From: Streptomyces amritsarensis
GTDB taxonomy: Bacteria; Actinomycetota; Actinomycetes; Streptomycetales; Streptomycetaceae
Direction: 5' to 3'
Length of the DNA: 55,448 nucleotides
Assembly (NCBI RefSeq): GCF_001953875.1
Contig: NZ_MQUR01000006.1
Coordinates: 91,937 to 147,384, forward strand
A program made the translations under genes and the position numbers. This document shows positions 42,598 to 51,272 of the stretch, in pieces; position 1 is the first letter of the stretch, and every line of letters starts with the position of its first letter. The notes beneath the pieces are model-generated. The model made no database searches, had not been told where the DNA came from, and saw nothing but the letters and a program-made list of their open reading frames with translations.

Positions 42598-44081
42598 GCG
42601 GGCTCCTCGGCGGTCTCGGTTCCGGCCGGGTTCCCGGGGTCGGGGTCCGGTTCCGGTGCGGTCAGCGGCAGCAGTACCTGGAAGCGGGTGTCGCCGGGGG
42701 CGGATTCGACCTGGAGGCTGCCGTGGTGCTTGTTGACGACGATCCGCCAGGAGATGTCCAGGCCGAGTCCGGTGCCCTCGCCGACCGGTTTGGTCGTGAA
42801 GAAGGGGTCGAAGATGCGGCTGCGGATGTCGGCCGGGATTCCGGGTCCGGTGTCGCGGAACTCCACCAGCAGCCGGTCGCCCTCCCGTGCCGTGCGGACC
42901 GTCAGGGTGCCGTCCCCTCCGGTGCTCCCGATGGCGAAGACGGCGTTGTCGACGAGGTTGGTCCACACCTGGTTGAGCTCCGCCGGGTAGGCGGGTACGT
43001 CCGGCAGGGTGCGGTCGTAGTCCTTGACGACCCGCACCCGGGGGCCGATCTTGCCGGACAGCATCAGCAGGGTGCTGTCGAGGAGTTCGTGGACGTCGAC
43101 GACGCGGGTGGGGGCCCGGTCGAGCTGCGAGTACTGCTTGGCGGCGTCGACGAGCTGGGAGATGCGGGTGGTGGAGTCGTCGATCTCGTCCATCAGCAGC
43201 TCGGTCTCGACCGAGTAGTTGAGCCAGCCGACGGCCCCGGGGAGGATGTCGTCGCCGACGGCCGCCGCGACCTGCTCCAGCCAGTCCACGTCCAGTCCGG
43301 CCTGCACGAAGGTCGGCGCGATCCGCCAGCCCTCCGCGACGCCGTGGTCGTCGAGCCAGTCGGCGAGCTCGTCCTCCCGGTCGGAGGCCTCCAGCGGGCT
43401 GAGGGCCGTCGCCTTGGCGACGCGCTCCACCGTGCGCTCCTGGACCTCGATGAGGTCGGCGATCGCCTCGCGGGAGTAGTGGCCCTGCGCGATGACGGCC
43501 AGCTTGTGCCGCATCTTGCCGACGCGTTCGCGCAAGGTGGCGGTGGCCCGGACGGCCGCCGCGGCCGGGTTGTTGAGCTCGTGGGTGAGGCCGGCGGACA
43601 ACGACCCGAGGGCCAGCAGCCGTTCGCGCTGGCCGATGGCCCGCTGGGTGTTCTTCGCGCCGAAGAACAGCCCTTCCAGCAGGTGCGCGGCCATCGGGAA
43701 CCACTCCTGCATGAAGTCGGAGAACGCCAGGGCCGGGAGCACGAAGAACCGGGTCGGCTCGGTCACCCGCATCGAGTTGGTGTACGTCTGGGGCACCCGG
43801 TCGCCGAGGTAGGCCTGCATGGCCCCCGCGTACACGCCGCGCTGCGAGGTGCGGCTGACCTCGATGTCGTCGCCGCCGACCCGGCGGGACAGTACGACGG
43901 TGCCCTCGATCATCACGTAGAAGCAGGACGCGGGGTCGCCCTCGGTGTACACGGGGCCGGTGTCGAAGCGCTCCACGCGCCCCTCGGCGCACAGTTGCCC
44001 GAGCTGCTGCGGGGTGAGCTTCTCGAACAGGAACAGCGAGGCGATCTCCTGCGGGTCGCAGCGCACGGGCCGCCCGCTCAT
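42594..44081 (-). CDS. Cyclic-nucleotide-binding-domain sensor histidine kinase
   Basis: A 495-residue cytoplasmic kinase. N-terminal cNMP-binding fold (ASLFLFEKLTPQQLGQLCAE, GDPASCFYVMIEGTVVLSRR, residues about 10-140), then a dimerisation/phosphoacceptor region with His in LSAGLTHELNNPAAAAVRA, and a C-terminal ATPase with N box NLVDNAVFAIG, G1 DTGPGIPADI, F box FDPFFTTK and G2 GEGTGLGLDI. Length and the missing membrane anchor suggest intracellular sensing. It overlaps both neighbours by 4 bases and probably phosphorylates the receiver domain of the flavoprotein next to it. Confidence 0.9.
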   Translation of the reverse strand: MSGRPVRCDPQEIASLFLFEKLTPQQLGQLCAEGRVERFDTGPVYTEGDPASCFYVMIEGTVVLSRRVGGDDIEVSRTSQRGVYAGAMQAYLGDRVPQTYTNSMRVTEPTRFFVLPALAFSDFMQEWFPMAAHLLEGLFFGAKNTQRAIGQRERLLALGSLSAGLTHELNNPAAAAVRATATLRERVGKMRHKLAVIAQGHYSREAIADLIEVQERTVERVAKATALSPLEASDREDELADWLDDHGVAEGWRIAPTFVQAGLDVDWLEQVAAAVGDDILPGAVGWLNYSVETELLMDEIDDSTTRISQLVDAAKQYSQLDRAPTRVVDVHELLDSTLLMLSGKIGPRVRVVKDYDRTLPDVPAYPAELNQVWTNLVDNAVFAIGSTGGDGTLTVRTAREGDRLLVEFRDTGPGIPADIRSRIFDPFFTTKPVGEGTGLGLDISWRIVVNKHHGSLQVESAPGDTRFQVLLPLTAPEPDPDPGNPAGTETAEEPA

Positions 44082-45754
44082 GACTGCTCCAGGTAGCGGT
44101 GGACGAGCATGACGGCCATGGCTCCCTCCCCGACCGCGGAGGCGACGCGCTTGGCGGACCGGGCCCGCGCGTCACCGGCGACGAACACGCCGGGAATGTT
44201 GGTCTCCAGGTGGTAGGGCGGCCGGTCCAGAGGCCAGTCGGCGGGCGGCCGCCCGTCGGGTGTGAGGTCGGGGCCGGCCAGGATGAACCCGCGGTCGTCG
44301 CGCAGTACCGTGCCGTCCAGCCAGTCGGTCAGCGGGGCCGCGCCGATGAAGACGAACATCCACTGGGCGTCGACGAGTTCCGTCCCACCGCTGTCGACGT
44401 CGCGCAGGGACAGCCGCTCCAGGTGCTCCTCGCCGTACGCGGCCTCGACGGCGGTCCGGGTGCGCACCGAGATGTTCGGCGCCTCCTCGATCTGCTGGAT
44501 CAGGTAGTACGACATCGACGCCGCCAGGGACGGCCCGCGCACCAGCAGCGTCACCGACTTCGCGCCCCGGGACAGGTACATCGCCGCCTGGCCGGCGGAG
44601 TTGGCGCCGCCCACGATGTACACGTCGTGGCCCTGGCAGGAGGCGGCCTCGGTCAGCGAGGAGCCGTAGTACACCCCGCGGCCGGTCAGGTCCTCGCAGC
44701 CCGGCGCCATGAGCTGCCGGTAGGACACCCCGGTCGCCAGGATGACGCTGTGCGCGGCGACGGACGAGCCGTCGGAGAAGCGGACGACGCGTGCGGGGCC
44801 GACGGCCTCCAGGCCGGTGACCTCGCGCGCGGTGAGGATCTCGGCGCCGAACCGGCCGGCCTGGCGGCGGGCGCGTTCGGTGAGCTGCGCTCCCGACACG
44901 CCGTCGGGGAAGCCGAGGTAGTTCTCGATGCGGGAGCTCTGCCCGGCCTGCCCGCCGGTCGCCGACCGCTCGACCAGTACGGTCCGCAGGCCTTCGGAGG
45001 CCCCGTACACGGCCGCGCCGAGCCCGGCCGGGCCGCCGCCGATCACGACGAGGTCGTAGAAGTCGGCGGACGGTGTCGTCGCGAGCCCCACGTGGGCGGC
45101 CAGGTCGGCCGGCGCGGGCTCGATGAGCACGGTGCACTGGGGCGTGACGACCAGGGGCAGCCGCTGTCCGTCGGCCCCGGCCGCCTCCAACAGCCGGCGT
45201 CCCTCGGGCTCGTCGCAGGAGTACCAGCGGTACGGCACCTGGTTGCGCGCCAGGAACTCCCGCACCTGCGAGGAGCGGGCCGACCACCGGTGCCCGACGA
45301 CCTTGGTGGCGGGGACCGGGCGGTAGTCGCTGGACCGCCACGCGGCGAGCAGGTCGTCGACGACCGGGTAGAGCTTCTCCTCGGGCGGGTCCCAGGGCTT
45401 GAGCAGGTAGTGGTCGAGGTCGACGACGTTGATCGCGTCGATCGCCGCGTTGGTGTCGGCGTAGGCGGTCAGCAGCACGCGCCGCGCGCCCGGGTACACG
45501 TTCAGGGCCTGCTCGAGGAACTCGATGCCGTTCATCTGCGGCATGCGGTAGTCGGCCAGGATCACCGCCACCAGGTCGCCGCGCAGTTTCAGCTCGCGCA
45601 GTGCCTCCAGCGCGGACTCGCCGGACTCGGCGCGCACGATCCGGTACCCGGCGCCGTAGTGGCGGCGAAGGTCGCGGGCGACGGCGCGGGAGACTCCGGG
45701 ATCGTCGTCCACGGTCAGGATGACGGTCCGCGCCGGTTCGGCGGCCTGTGTCAT
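44078..45754 (-). CDS. Response-regulator / thioredoxin reductase-like flavoprotein fusion
   Basis: A 558-residue fusion. Residues about 10-130 form a receiver domain (ILTVDDDPGVSRAVARDLRR, phospho-acceptor Asp in VILADYRMPQMNG, LLTAYAD, HYLLKPWDPP). Residues about 150-230 look like a glutaredoxin-type fold (HRWSARSSQVREFLARNQVP). The rest is a pyridine nucleotide-disulfide oxidoreductase (LVVIGGGPAGLGAAVYGASE, TGGQAGQSSRIENYLGFP, DVYIVGGANSAGQAAMYLSR, GVFVAGDARA). The CxxC redox pair of thioredoxin reductase is replaced by YYGSSLTEAASC. Phosphorylation by the neighbouring kinase may gate NAD(P)H oxidation. It is first in the operon. Confidence 0.9.
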   Translation of the reverse strand: MTQAAEPARTVILTVDDDPGVSRAVARDLRRHYGAGYRIVRAESGESALEALRELKLRGDLVAVILADYRMPQMNGIEFLEQALNVYPGARRVLLTAYADTNAAIDAINVVDLDHYLLKPWDPPEEKLYPVVDDLLAAWRSSDYRPVPATKVVGHRWSARSSQVREFLARNQVPYRWYSCDEPEGRRLLEAAGADGQRLPLVVTPQCTVLIEPAPADLAAHVGLATTPSADFYDLVVIGGGPAGLGAAVYGASEGLRTVLVERSATGGQAGQSSRIENYLGFPDGVSGAQLTERARRQAGRFGAEILTAREVTGLEAVGPARVVRFSDGSSVAAHSVILATGVSYRQLMAPGCEDLTGRGVYYGSSLTEAASCQGHDVYIVGGANSAGQAAMYLSRGAKSVTLLVRGPSLAASMSYYLIQQIEEAPNISVRTRTAVEAAYGEEHLERLSLRDVDSGGTELVDAQWMFVFIGAAPLTDWLDGTVLRDDRGFILAGPDLTPDGRPPADWPLDRPPYHLETNIPGVFVAGDARARSAKRVASAVGEGAMAVMLVHRYLEQS

Positions 45755-46007
45755 GCGTCTCCCAGGGGCGGCCCGGTCCGGCGGGGCCGCGAGCCGCCCG
45801 CGCCGGTTCCCGCCCATCGTATGTTCGATCGCCCGGATCCGCTCCGGCTTCCGGCCGGGCCGGCACGGAGCGTGCTCGCCGCACCGCGTGGAGCGGGTGG
45901 CGGGTGCCGCCGCCGCGCTCGCCGAGAGGTTTCGGGTCGCGGGGCCGCAGTCACCCGACCGTGTGATCGGCGCGGCCCGCGCGGCGGCGGTGCGGCAGGG
46001 TGGTCGG

Positions 46008-46511
46008 ATGCAGCTGCGCCGGGCCCTGCCCCTGACACTTGCCGCGCTCGTCATGGCCTCCGGATGCGTGACGGTGCATCCCGCTCCGGTGCCCGCGCCG
46101 GAGCCGCCGCAGCCGGCTCCCGCCGCGGACCGCGGGCTGCCGCGTGAACCCGCGGCCGTGGCCGGACCGTTGGTCCGGCTGCCGTCGGTGCCGTCGGTGC
46201 CGTCGGTGCCGTCCGGGCAGACCGCGCCGGCGCCGGACGACCCCGTCTTCGCACCGGCGTCGGCGCCGCACCGGCCGGCCGCCGCCGCGGACCTGCCGGC
46301 CCGGCCGGTGCGCGCGCCGCGGAGGGCCGAGGCGCCCAGGACCGTGAGAACCGTGAAACCGGCGAAGCCCGCGCCCCGGGCGAAGGCCCGCCGGCAGCCG
46401 GCGGCTCCGGCGAAGCCCCGGCCCGTCCCGGGGCGTTCGTACGACATGGGTCCGCTGTGCGAGGCGGCCAAGGGCACGGTGTCACCGGCCATCGTGGCCC
46501 TGTGCCGCTGA
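46008..46511 (+). CDS. Proline-rich lipoprotein of unknown function
   Basis: A 167-residue lipoprotein: signal LRRALPLTLAALVMASGC with lipobox ASGC (Cys about residue 20). The mature part is Pro/Ala/Arg-rich with an SVPSVPSVPS tandem repeat encoded by nine-base repeats at about 46187-46210. A compact C-terminal motif has two Cys (DMGPLCEAAKGTVSPAIVAL, CR). It is probably anchored outside the membrane. Precedes the RNA ligase-kinase gene by 70 bases, but the function relation is unclear. Confidence 0.75.
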   Translation: MQLRRALPLTLAALVMASGCVTVHPAPVPAPEPPQPAPAADRGLPREPAAVAGPLVRLPSVPSVPSVPSGQTAPAPDDPVFAPASAPHRPAAAADLPARPVRAPRRAEAPRTVRTVKPAKPAPRAKARRQPAAPAKPRPVPGRSYDMGPLCEAAKGTVSPAIVALCR

Positions 46512-46581
46512 ATTGGGTGGATCCGCCCGGTCCCGGATACCTACAGTGACGGCGGACCCCGTCGTCGAGCCGGAGCGGATC

Positions 46582-48345
46582 ATGCGCACCCACTACCCCC
46601 GTACGCCCCATCTGCCCTGGTCGCCCGGGGCCTCGGCGGACGACGTCCGGGCCGCCGGGTCCGCGGGGCTGGCCGGACGGGAGGTCGTGGTCACCGAGAA
46701 GCTCGACGGGGAGAACACCACCCTGTACGCGGACGGGCTGCACGCCCGCTCGCTCGACTCCGGGCACCACCCCTCACGAGCCTGGGTCAAGGCCCTCCAG
46801 GGGCGGATCGGACCCGGCATCCCGGCCGGGTGGCGGGTGTGCGGGGAGAACCTCTACGCACGCCACTCGATCCCGTACGAGGACCTGGACAGCTGGTTCT
46901 ACGGCTTCTCGGTGTGGGACGGGGAGCACTGTCTCGACTGGGACCGGACCGTACGGTTCCTGCGGGGCCTGGGCGTGCCCACCCCGCGCGTGCTGTGGCG
47001 GGGCACGTTCGACGAACGCACGCTGCGCAGGCTGAGGCTCGACACCGCCCGCCAGGAGGGCTACGTCGTGCGCGCGGCCGCCGGCTTCGCCCGTGCGGAC
47101 TTCGGGAGTCGCGTGGCCAAGTGGGTGCGGGGCGGGCACGTGCAGACCGGCACCCACTGGATGTACGCGGAGGTCGTGCCCAACGGGCTCGGTCCGGCGG
47201 CCCCGCTGTGGGCGGTCCGCTCGGGAGCCGAGCCCGATGTCGGGGCCCTGTCGGCGGCCGTCGGCACGGACCCGGACACGGCCGCCGACATCGCCGACGT
47301 CTTCGAGGCCGCCGCCCGGATCGACGCCATGGGGCGGACCGGCGAGGACCGGCTGGCCGGGGTTCTCGCCGCCGCGCTGCGCCGCGAGCCGCGGGCCCGC
47401 GTGGCCGCACGGCTCGCCGCGGGACCGGCCGGGATGGGACTCGCCCGACGCGTCGGCGACCTGCTCGGGCTGTACCCGTACCTCCAGCGGCCGTTCCCCG
47501 ACGCCGATCGGCGGGCCGGGCTCGTACGCATGGCCGCGGCCGCCGATCTCGGGGTGCTGCACGCGCTCGCCGGGGCACTGGCCGACGGGCCGGGGGCGCG
47601 CGAGTGCGTGGAGTGGTCCGCGCTGTGGGCCGAGGAGGCGGGCCTGGTCGGCGGCCCGGATCCGCTGGAGTCCCTGCGCGCCGCGCTGCGGGAGCCCCTC
47701 GCAGGCCTGGACGCGGACGCTGCCGACCGCTGCTGGGCGCAGGCCCGGCGCGCGTTCGCGGACGGCAGGATCTCCGGAGCCGCCGTGGAGGAGGCCGTGG
47801 CGGCGACGTGGCAGTGGCGCGACGGATCGTTTCCCCGGCTGGTGCAGCTGTGCGGCCCCTCGGGCAGCGGGAAGAGCACCTTCGGCCGCGGCCTGCCCGG
47901 TGTGGACGCGTACGTCTGCCTCGACGACCTGCGCACCGCCCGGGGTTCGCGCACGGACCAGCGGGCCAACGCCGACGTGCTGCGCGAGGGTCTGGACCGG
48001 CTCGACGCGGCCCTGGCCCGCGGCGGGACGGTCGTGTGGGACGCCACGTCGCTCACCGACCAGCAGCGCGGTCTGGCCGGGGCGGTCGCGCGCCGCCGCG
48101 ACGCGCTGGTCACCCATGCCGTGGTGCTGGTCGAGGAGGCTGAGCTGGAGCGCCGCAACGGCGTGCGACCGCACCCGGTGCCGCCGCAGGTGCTGGCCTC
48201 GCAGCTGCACCGGTTCAGCCCGCCGTACGCGGGCAGGGCGCACCGTACGTGGTACGTCGGCGCGGGCGGGGACGTGGAGGACACGGCGGGCACGCTTGCG
48301 GCGGGCCCGGTCACGACGGGCGGGGGCTTCGATGCGCACCAGTGA
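46582..48345 (+). CDS. RNA ligase fused to a polynucleotide kinase-type P-loop domain
   Basis: A 587-residue two-enzyme protein. The N-terminal RNA ligase has motif I EKLDGENTTLY, with the AMP-accepting Lys about residue 40, motif III DSWFYGFSVWDGE, motif IV EGYVVRAA and motif V VAKWVRGG, resembling the Rnl2-like group. A helical region follows. The C-terminal P-loop kinase has GPSGSGKSTFGRG near residue 425, CLDDLR and WDATSLTDQQR, like the 5'-OH kinase of Pnkp. The protein could phosphorylate 5'-OH ends and seal them. ATG 46582 has GGAG seven bases upstream. It overlaps the next gene by 14 bases. Confidence 0.9.
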   Translation: MRTHYPRTPHLPWSPGASADDVRAAGSAGLAGREVVVTEKLDGENTTLYADGLHARSLDSGHHPSRAWVKALQGRIGPGIPAGWRVCGENLYARHSIPYEDLDSWFYGFSVWDGEHCLDWDRTVRFLRGLGVPTPRVLWRGTFDERTLRRLRLDTARQEGYVVRAAAGFARADFGSRVAKWVRGGHVQTGTHWMYAEVVPNGLGPAAPLWAVRSGAEPDVGALSAAVGTDPDTAADIADVFEAAARIDAMGRTGEDRLAGVLAAALRREPRARVAARLAAGPAGMGLARRVGDLLGLYPYLQRPFPDADRRAGLVRMAAAADLGVLHALAGALADGPGARECVEWSALWAEEAGLVGGPDPLESLRAALREPLAGLDADAADRCWAQARRAFADGRISGAAVEEAVAATWQWRDGSFPRLVQLCGPSGSGKSTFGRGLPGVDAYVCLDDLRTARGSRTDQRANADVLREGLDRLDAALARGGTVVWDATSLTDQQRGLAGAVARRRDALVTHAVVLVEEAELERRNGVRPHPVPPQVLASQLHRFSPPYAGRAHRTWYVGAGGDVEDTAGTLAAGPVTTGGGFDAHQ

Positions 48346-51220
48346 GCAGCTCTACCACCAGGTCCGCTGGGACCCCCGGTTCGATCCGGCGCGGTTCGTG
48401 CTCGGCCTGCTCCAGCGCGGAGCGGCACCGAAGCGGGTCCCCCTGCCCTCCTTCGTGCCCGGCGGGGACATCCCCTGGCACCGGGTGCTGTTCGTCGAGG
48501 CCGACGGCGAGCTGGTGTGGGACCGGGCCACCGGCGTGGACGTGATCGACGTGACCTCCGCGGGCCGGGTCCGTGATCCGCGCCTGCTGCGGGCGCCGTT
48601 CTTCACCGCGCGGACCCCGTACGCCTGGGATCCGGCGGGCGGCGGCGCCTGGCGTCCCGCGCAGGCCGGCCCCGTGGAGGCGGGGGCGGCGCCGTCCTCG
48701 GTACGGCTGCTGACCTGGAACACCCTGTGGGACCGCTACGACGCCCCGCGCATCGCCACCGCCCGGCGCCGGCCGCTCCTGCTGGACGATCTGGCCGCCT
48801 CGGACGCCGATGTGATCGCGCTCCAGGAGGTCGAGCCGGAGCTGCTCGGCATGCTGCTGGCGGCGCCGTGGGTGCGGGCCGGGTACACCCTGGGCACGGA
48901 TCCCGGCGGCCGGGACGTCGCCGAGTGCGGGCTGCTGGTGCTGAGCCGGCTGCCGGTGCGGGAGGCGGGCCTGCACGTGTTGCGCGCGCACAAGGCGGTC
49001 ACGGCCGTGACGGTGGACACCGCGGCGGGGCCGCTGGTCGTCGCCGCCACCCACCTGACCAGCGACCACACCGAGAACGGGCACGAGCGGCGGGAGGGCG
49101 AACTGGCCCGGCTCGCGGAGGGCCTGGGCGGTGTCGAAGCCGGTGTGGCCCTGCTGGGCGACTTCAACGACGGCCGCCACGGGGTCGCGGGGCCCGCCGC
49201 CGCGCTCGGCATGCGGGACGCCTGGTGCGAGGTGCACGGGGCGGCGGACACCACGCCGACCTTCGATCCGGTGGCCAACCCGCTGGCCGCGGTGGGTTCG
49301 CTGACGGGCCGCGCGAGCCGGCTGGACCGGATCCTGCTGGGCTCCACCCCGGCCCGGGTGATGCGGGCGGCGCTGCGCGGCGACCGCCCGGCAGCCGACG
49401 GGCTGTTCGTCTCGGACCACTTCGGGGTGGAGGCGACGGTGGAGTTCGGGACGCCGTGCGCACCGTCGCCGGCTCGGCTCGACGTGCCGGCGACGGTGCG
49501 TACGGCGGTGGCGTGGCTGCCGCCTCGCCTCCCGGCCGCGGTACGGGAGGTCCGCCGGGACCACGACCCTGCGGACGGCCGCTGGCCCGCGCACGTGAAC
49601 GTGCTCTTCGGCTTCGTACCGGAGTCCTCCTTCACCGAGGCCGTCCCGCTGCTGGCCGAGGCGGCCGCGGAGACCGCCCCGTTCGAGGCCCGGCTGGAGG
49701 GCGTGCACAGCTTCGGGCACCGTGAGGAGGCCGCCGTCTGGCTGGATCCGGCGGCGGCCGGGGAGGCGCCGTGGCTGGAACTGCGGCGCGCGCTGGAGGC
49801 GCGGTTCCCCGGATGCCGGGGGCGTTCCGGCGCGTACGGGGGCTACACCCCGCATCTGACGCTGGGCCGCAGCCGGGATCCGCAGCGGGCGGTCGCCGAG
49901 TTCGCGGCGCGTCTCGGCGGGGGCGTGTCCGCGCGGGTCGGGGAGCTGGCCGTGCTCTCGCGGCGCGGGGACGGCCCGATGCGGGTGCGGGCGACGGTGG
50001 CCCTGGGCACGGGCGAGGTGCGCTGGGCCCCGGAGCCCCTGCCGGAGCACCGGTCGGAGCCTGGTGCCGATCACGCCGAGTCGGTCACCGCGCGCATCGG
50101 GGCCGCGCTGCCGGGCGCGCGGGTGCACGTGGCGGGCTCGCGCCGGATGGGCTGCGACCTGCCGGGCGCCGATCTGGACCTGGTGGCGGCACTCCCGGGA
50201 CCGGTCGACATGGCCTTGGTGCGCGAGCGGGTGGCGGGCGCGCTGCCGCAGGCCCGCGGGCTGCGCGAGGTGACCGGGGCCCGCGTGCCGGGCCTGCGCT
50301 TCGGTGTCGGGCCGCTGTCCGTCGACCTGGTGGTGGTCGCCAGCGGCGGCCTGGATCCGGCGCTGGCGGTGACGCGGCGGGCGGAGCTGGGTGAGGCCGC
50401 CGCCGTCGCGCTGAGCGCGGTGAGCGACGCCGACGCCGTACGGGAGGCGGTGGGTGCGGAGCATGCCGCGTTCGCCGGGCTCGCACGGCGGGTGAAGGCG
50501 TGGGCGCGGGCCAGGGGCCTGGACTCGGCACCGTTCGGGGGCCTGCCGGGCGTGGCCTGGTCGGTCCTCGCGGCGTGCACGGTCCGGCAGGCGGGGGCCC
50601 TGCCTCCCGACGCGCTGGTGCGGGAGTTCTTCGGCAGGTGGGCCGCCTGGGACTGGCGCGAGCCGGTCTCGTGGGCGGGGCCGGCCGCGGGGCCCGATCC
50701 GGTGCCCGCGGCTGCGCCGGGCCCGGATCCGGATCCGGATCCGGATCCGGTCACGGTGCTCACCCCGTCGGAGCCGGTGCGCAGTTGTACCGCCCAGGTG
50801 TCGCCGGGTCTGCGGGACCTGTTGGTGCAGGAGTTGTACGGGGCATGGGAGCTGCTGGAGTCGGGGCTCGGCGTCGAAGCCCTGGCGGCGGCCGCACCGG
50901 CGCCGCACCGCCGGCACGCCGCCTGGGCGGTGGTGACCGTACGGGCGGCCGAGGAGGAGTTCGAGGAGGTGCGGGGCCGGGTGCGCGGGCGGTTGCGGGC
51001 GTTCCTCGGCGCGCTGGAGGAGGCCGGTGTCACCGGGGCGCACGCGTGGCCCCGCCCCTTCGAGTCCGGGCCGGGCCTGGCCCGGTACGCGATCGGCCTG
51101 GGGGCCGCGCCGCCGGACGCGGCGCGGCTGGCCGGGCCGGCCGACCGCTGGCGGGCCGGCCTGCGCGGGGTGGAGGTGTCCTGGGCGGCGGGCGGTGAGG
51201 TGCCGGACCTGGGCGCCTGA
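48332..51220 (+). CDS. Four-domain RNA-repair protein: MJ1316, EEP phosphatase, 2H phosphoesterase, nucleotidyltransferase
   Basis: A 962-residue protein. Residues 1-80: MJ1316/DUF504 domain (VPGGDIPWHRVLFVEADGEL), proposed to recognise cyclic-phosphate RNA ends. About 124-370: endonuclease/exonuclease/phosphatase fold (LLTWNTLWD, ALQEVEPE, ATHLTSDH, LLGDFND, VSDHFGVEA). About 385-550: 2H phosphoesterase with HVNVLFGF and HLTLGRS. About 580-770: poly(A) polymerase-type nucleotidyltransferase (GSRRMGCDLPGADLDLV, VDLVVVA). The C-terminal region is RNA-binding-like. Actinobacterial fusions of these domains are predicted RNA repair proteins (Burroughs and Aravind). It could open 2',3'-cyclic phosphates, trim and extend ends for the ligase. 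A GGATCC-type repeat encodes PDPDPDPDP near 50720-50750. Confidence 0.9.
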   Translation: MRTSEQLYHQVRWDPRFDPARFVLGLLQRGAAPKRVPLPSFVPGGDIPWHRVLFVEADGELVWDRATGVDVIDVTSAGRVRDPRLLRAPFFTARTPYAWDPAGGGAWRPAQAGPVEAGAAPSSVRLLTWNTLWDRYDAPRIATARRRPLLLDDLAASDADVIALQEVEPELLGMLLAAPWVRAGYTLGTDPGGRDVAECGLLVLSRLPVREAGLHVLRAHKAVTAVTVDTAAGPLVVAATHLTSDHTENGHERREGELARLAEGLGGVEAGVALLGDFNDGRHGVAGPAAALGMRDAWCEVHGAADTTPTFDPVANPLAAVGSLTGRASRLDRILLGSTPARVMRAALRGDRPAADGLFVSDHFGVEATVEFGTPCAPSPARLDVPATVRTAVAWLPPRLPAAVREVRRDHDPADGRWPAHVNVLFGFVPESSFTEAVPLLAEAAAETAPFEARLEGVHSFGHREEAAVWLDPAAAGEAPWLELRRALEARFPGCRGRSGAYGGYTPHLTLGRSRDPQRAVAEFAARLGGGVSARVGELAVLSRRGDGPMRVRATVALGTGEVRWAPEPLPEHRSEPGADHAESVTARIGAALPGARVHVAGSRRMGCDLPGADLDLVAALPGPVDMALVRERVAGALPQARGLREVTGARVPGLRFGVGPLSVDLVVVASGGLDPALAVTRRAELGEAAAVALSAVSDADAVREAVGAEHAAFAGLARRVKAWARARGLDSAPFGGLPGVAWSVLAACTVRQAGALPPDALVREFFGRWAAWDWREPVSWAGPAAGPDPVPAAAPGPDPDPDPDPVTVLTPSEPVRSCTAQVSPGLRDLLVQELYGAWELLESGLGVEALAAAAPAPHRRHAAWAVVTVRAAEEEFEEVRGRVRGRLRAFLGALEEAGVTGAHAWPRPFESGPGLARYAIGLGAAPPDAARLAGPADRWRAGLRGVEVSWAAGGEVPDLGA

Positions 51221-51272
51221 ACGGGGCCGCCGGAGCCGCTGCGCGGACACGGTCCGGGCGGGGTCGTGCGGG

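Noticed and set aside
44078..45754. Thioredoxin reductase
   Set aside because: The CxxC redox pair is missing and a receiver domain is fused at the N-terminus, so only the flavoprotein fold is shared.
50700..50760. CRISPR-like or regulatory repeat from GGATCC-type units
   Set aside because: Short in-frame repeat encoding Pro-Asp dipeptides inside a coding region; no spacers.
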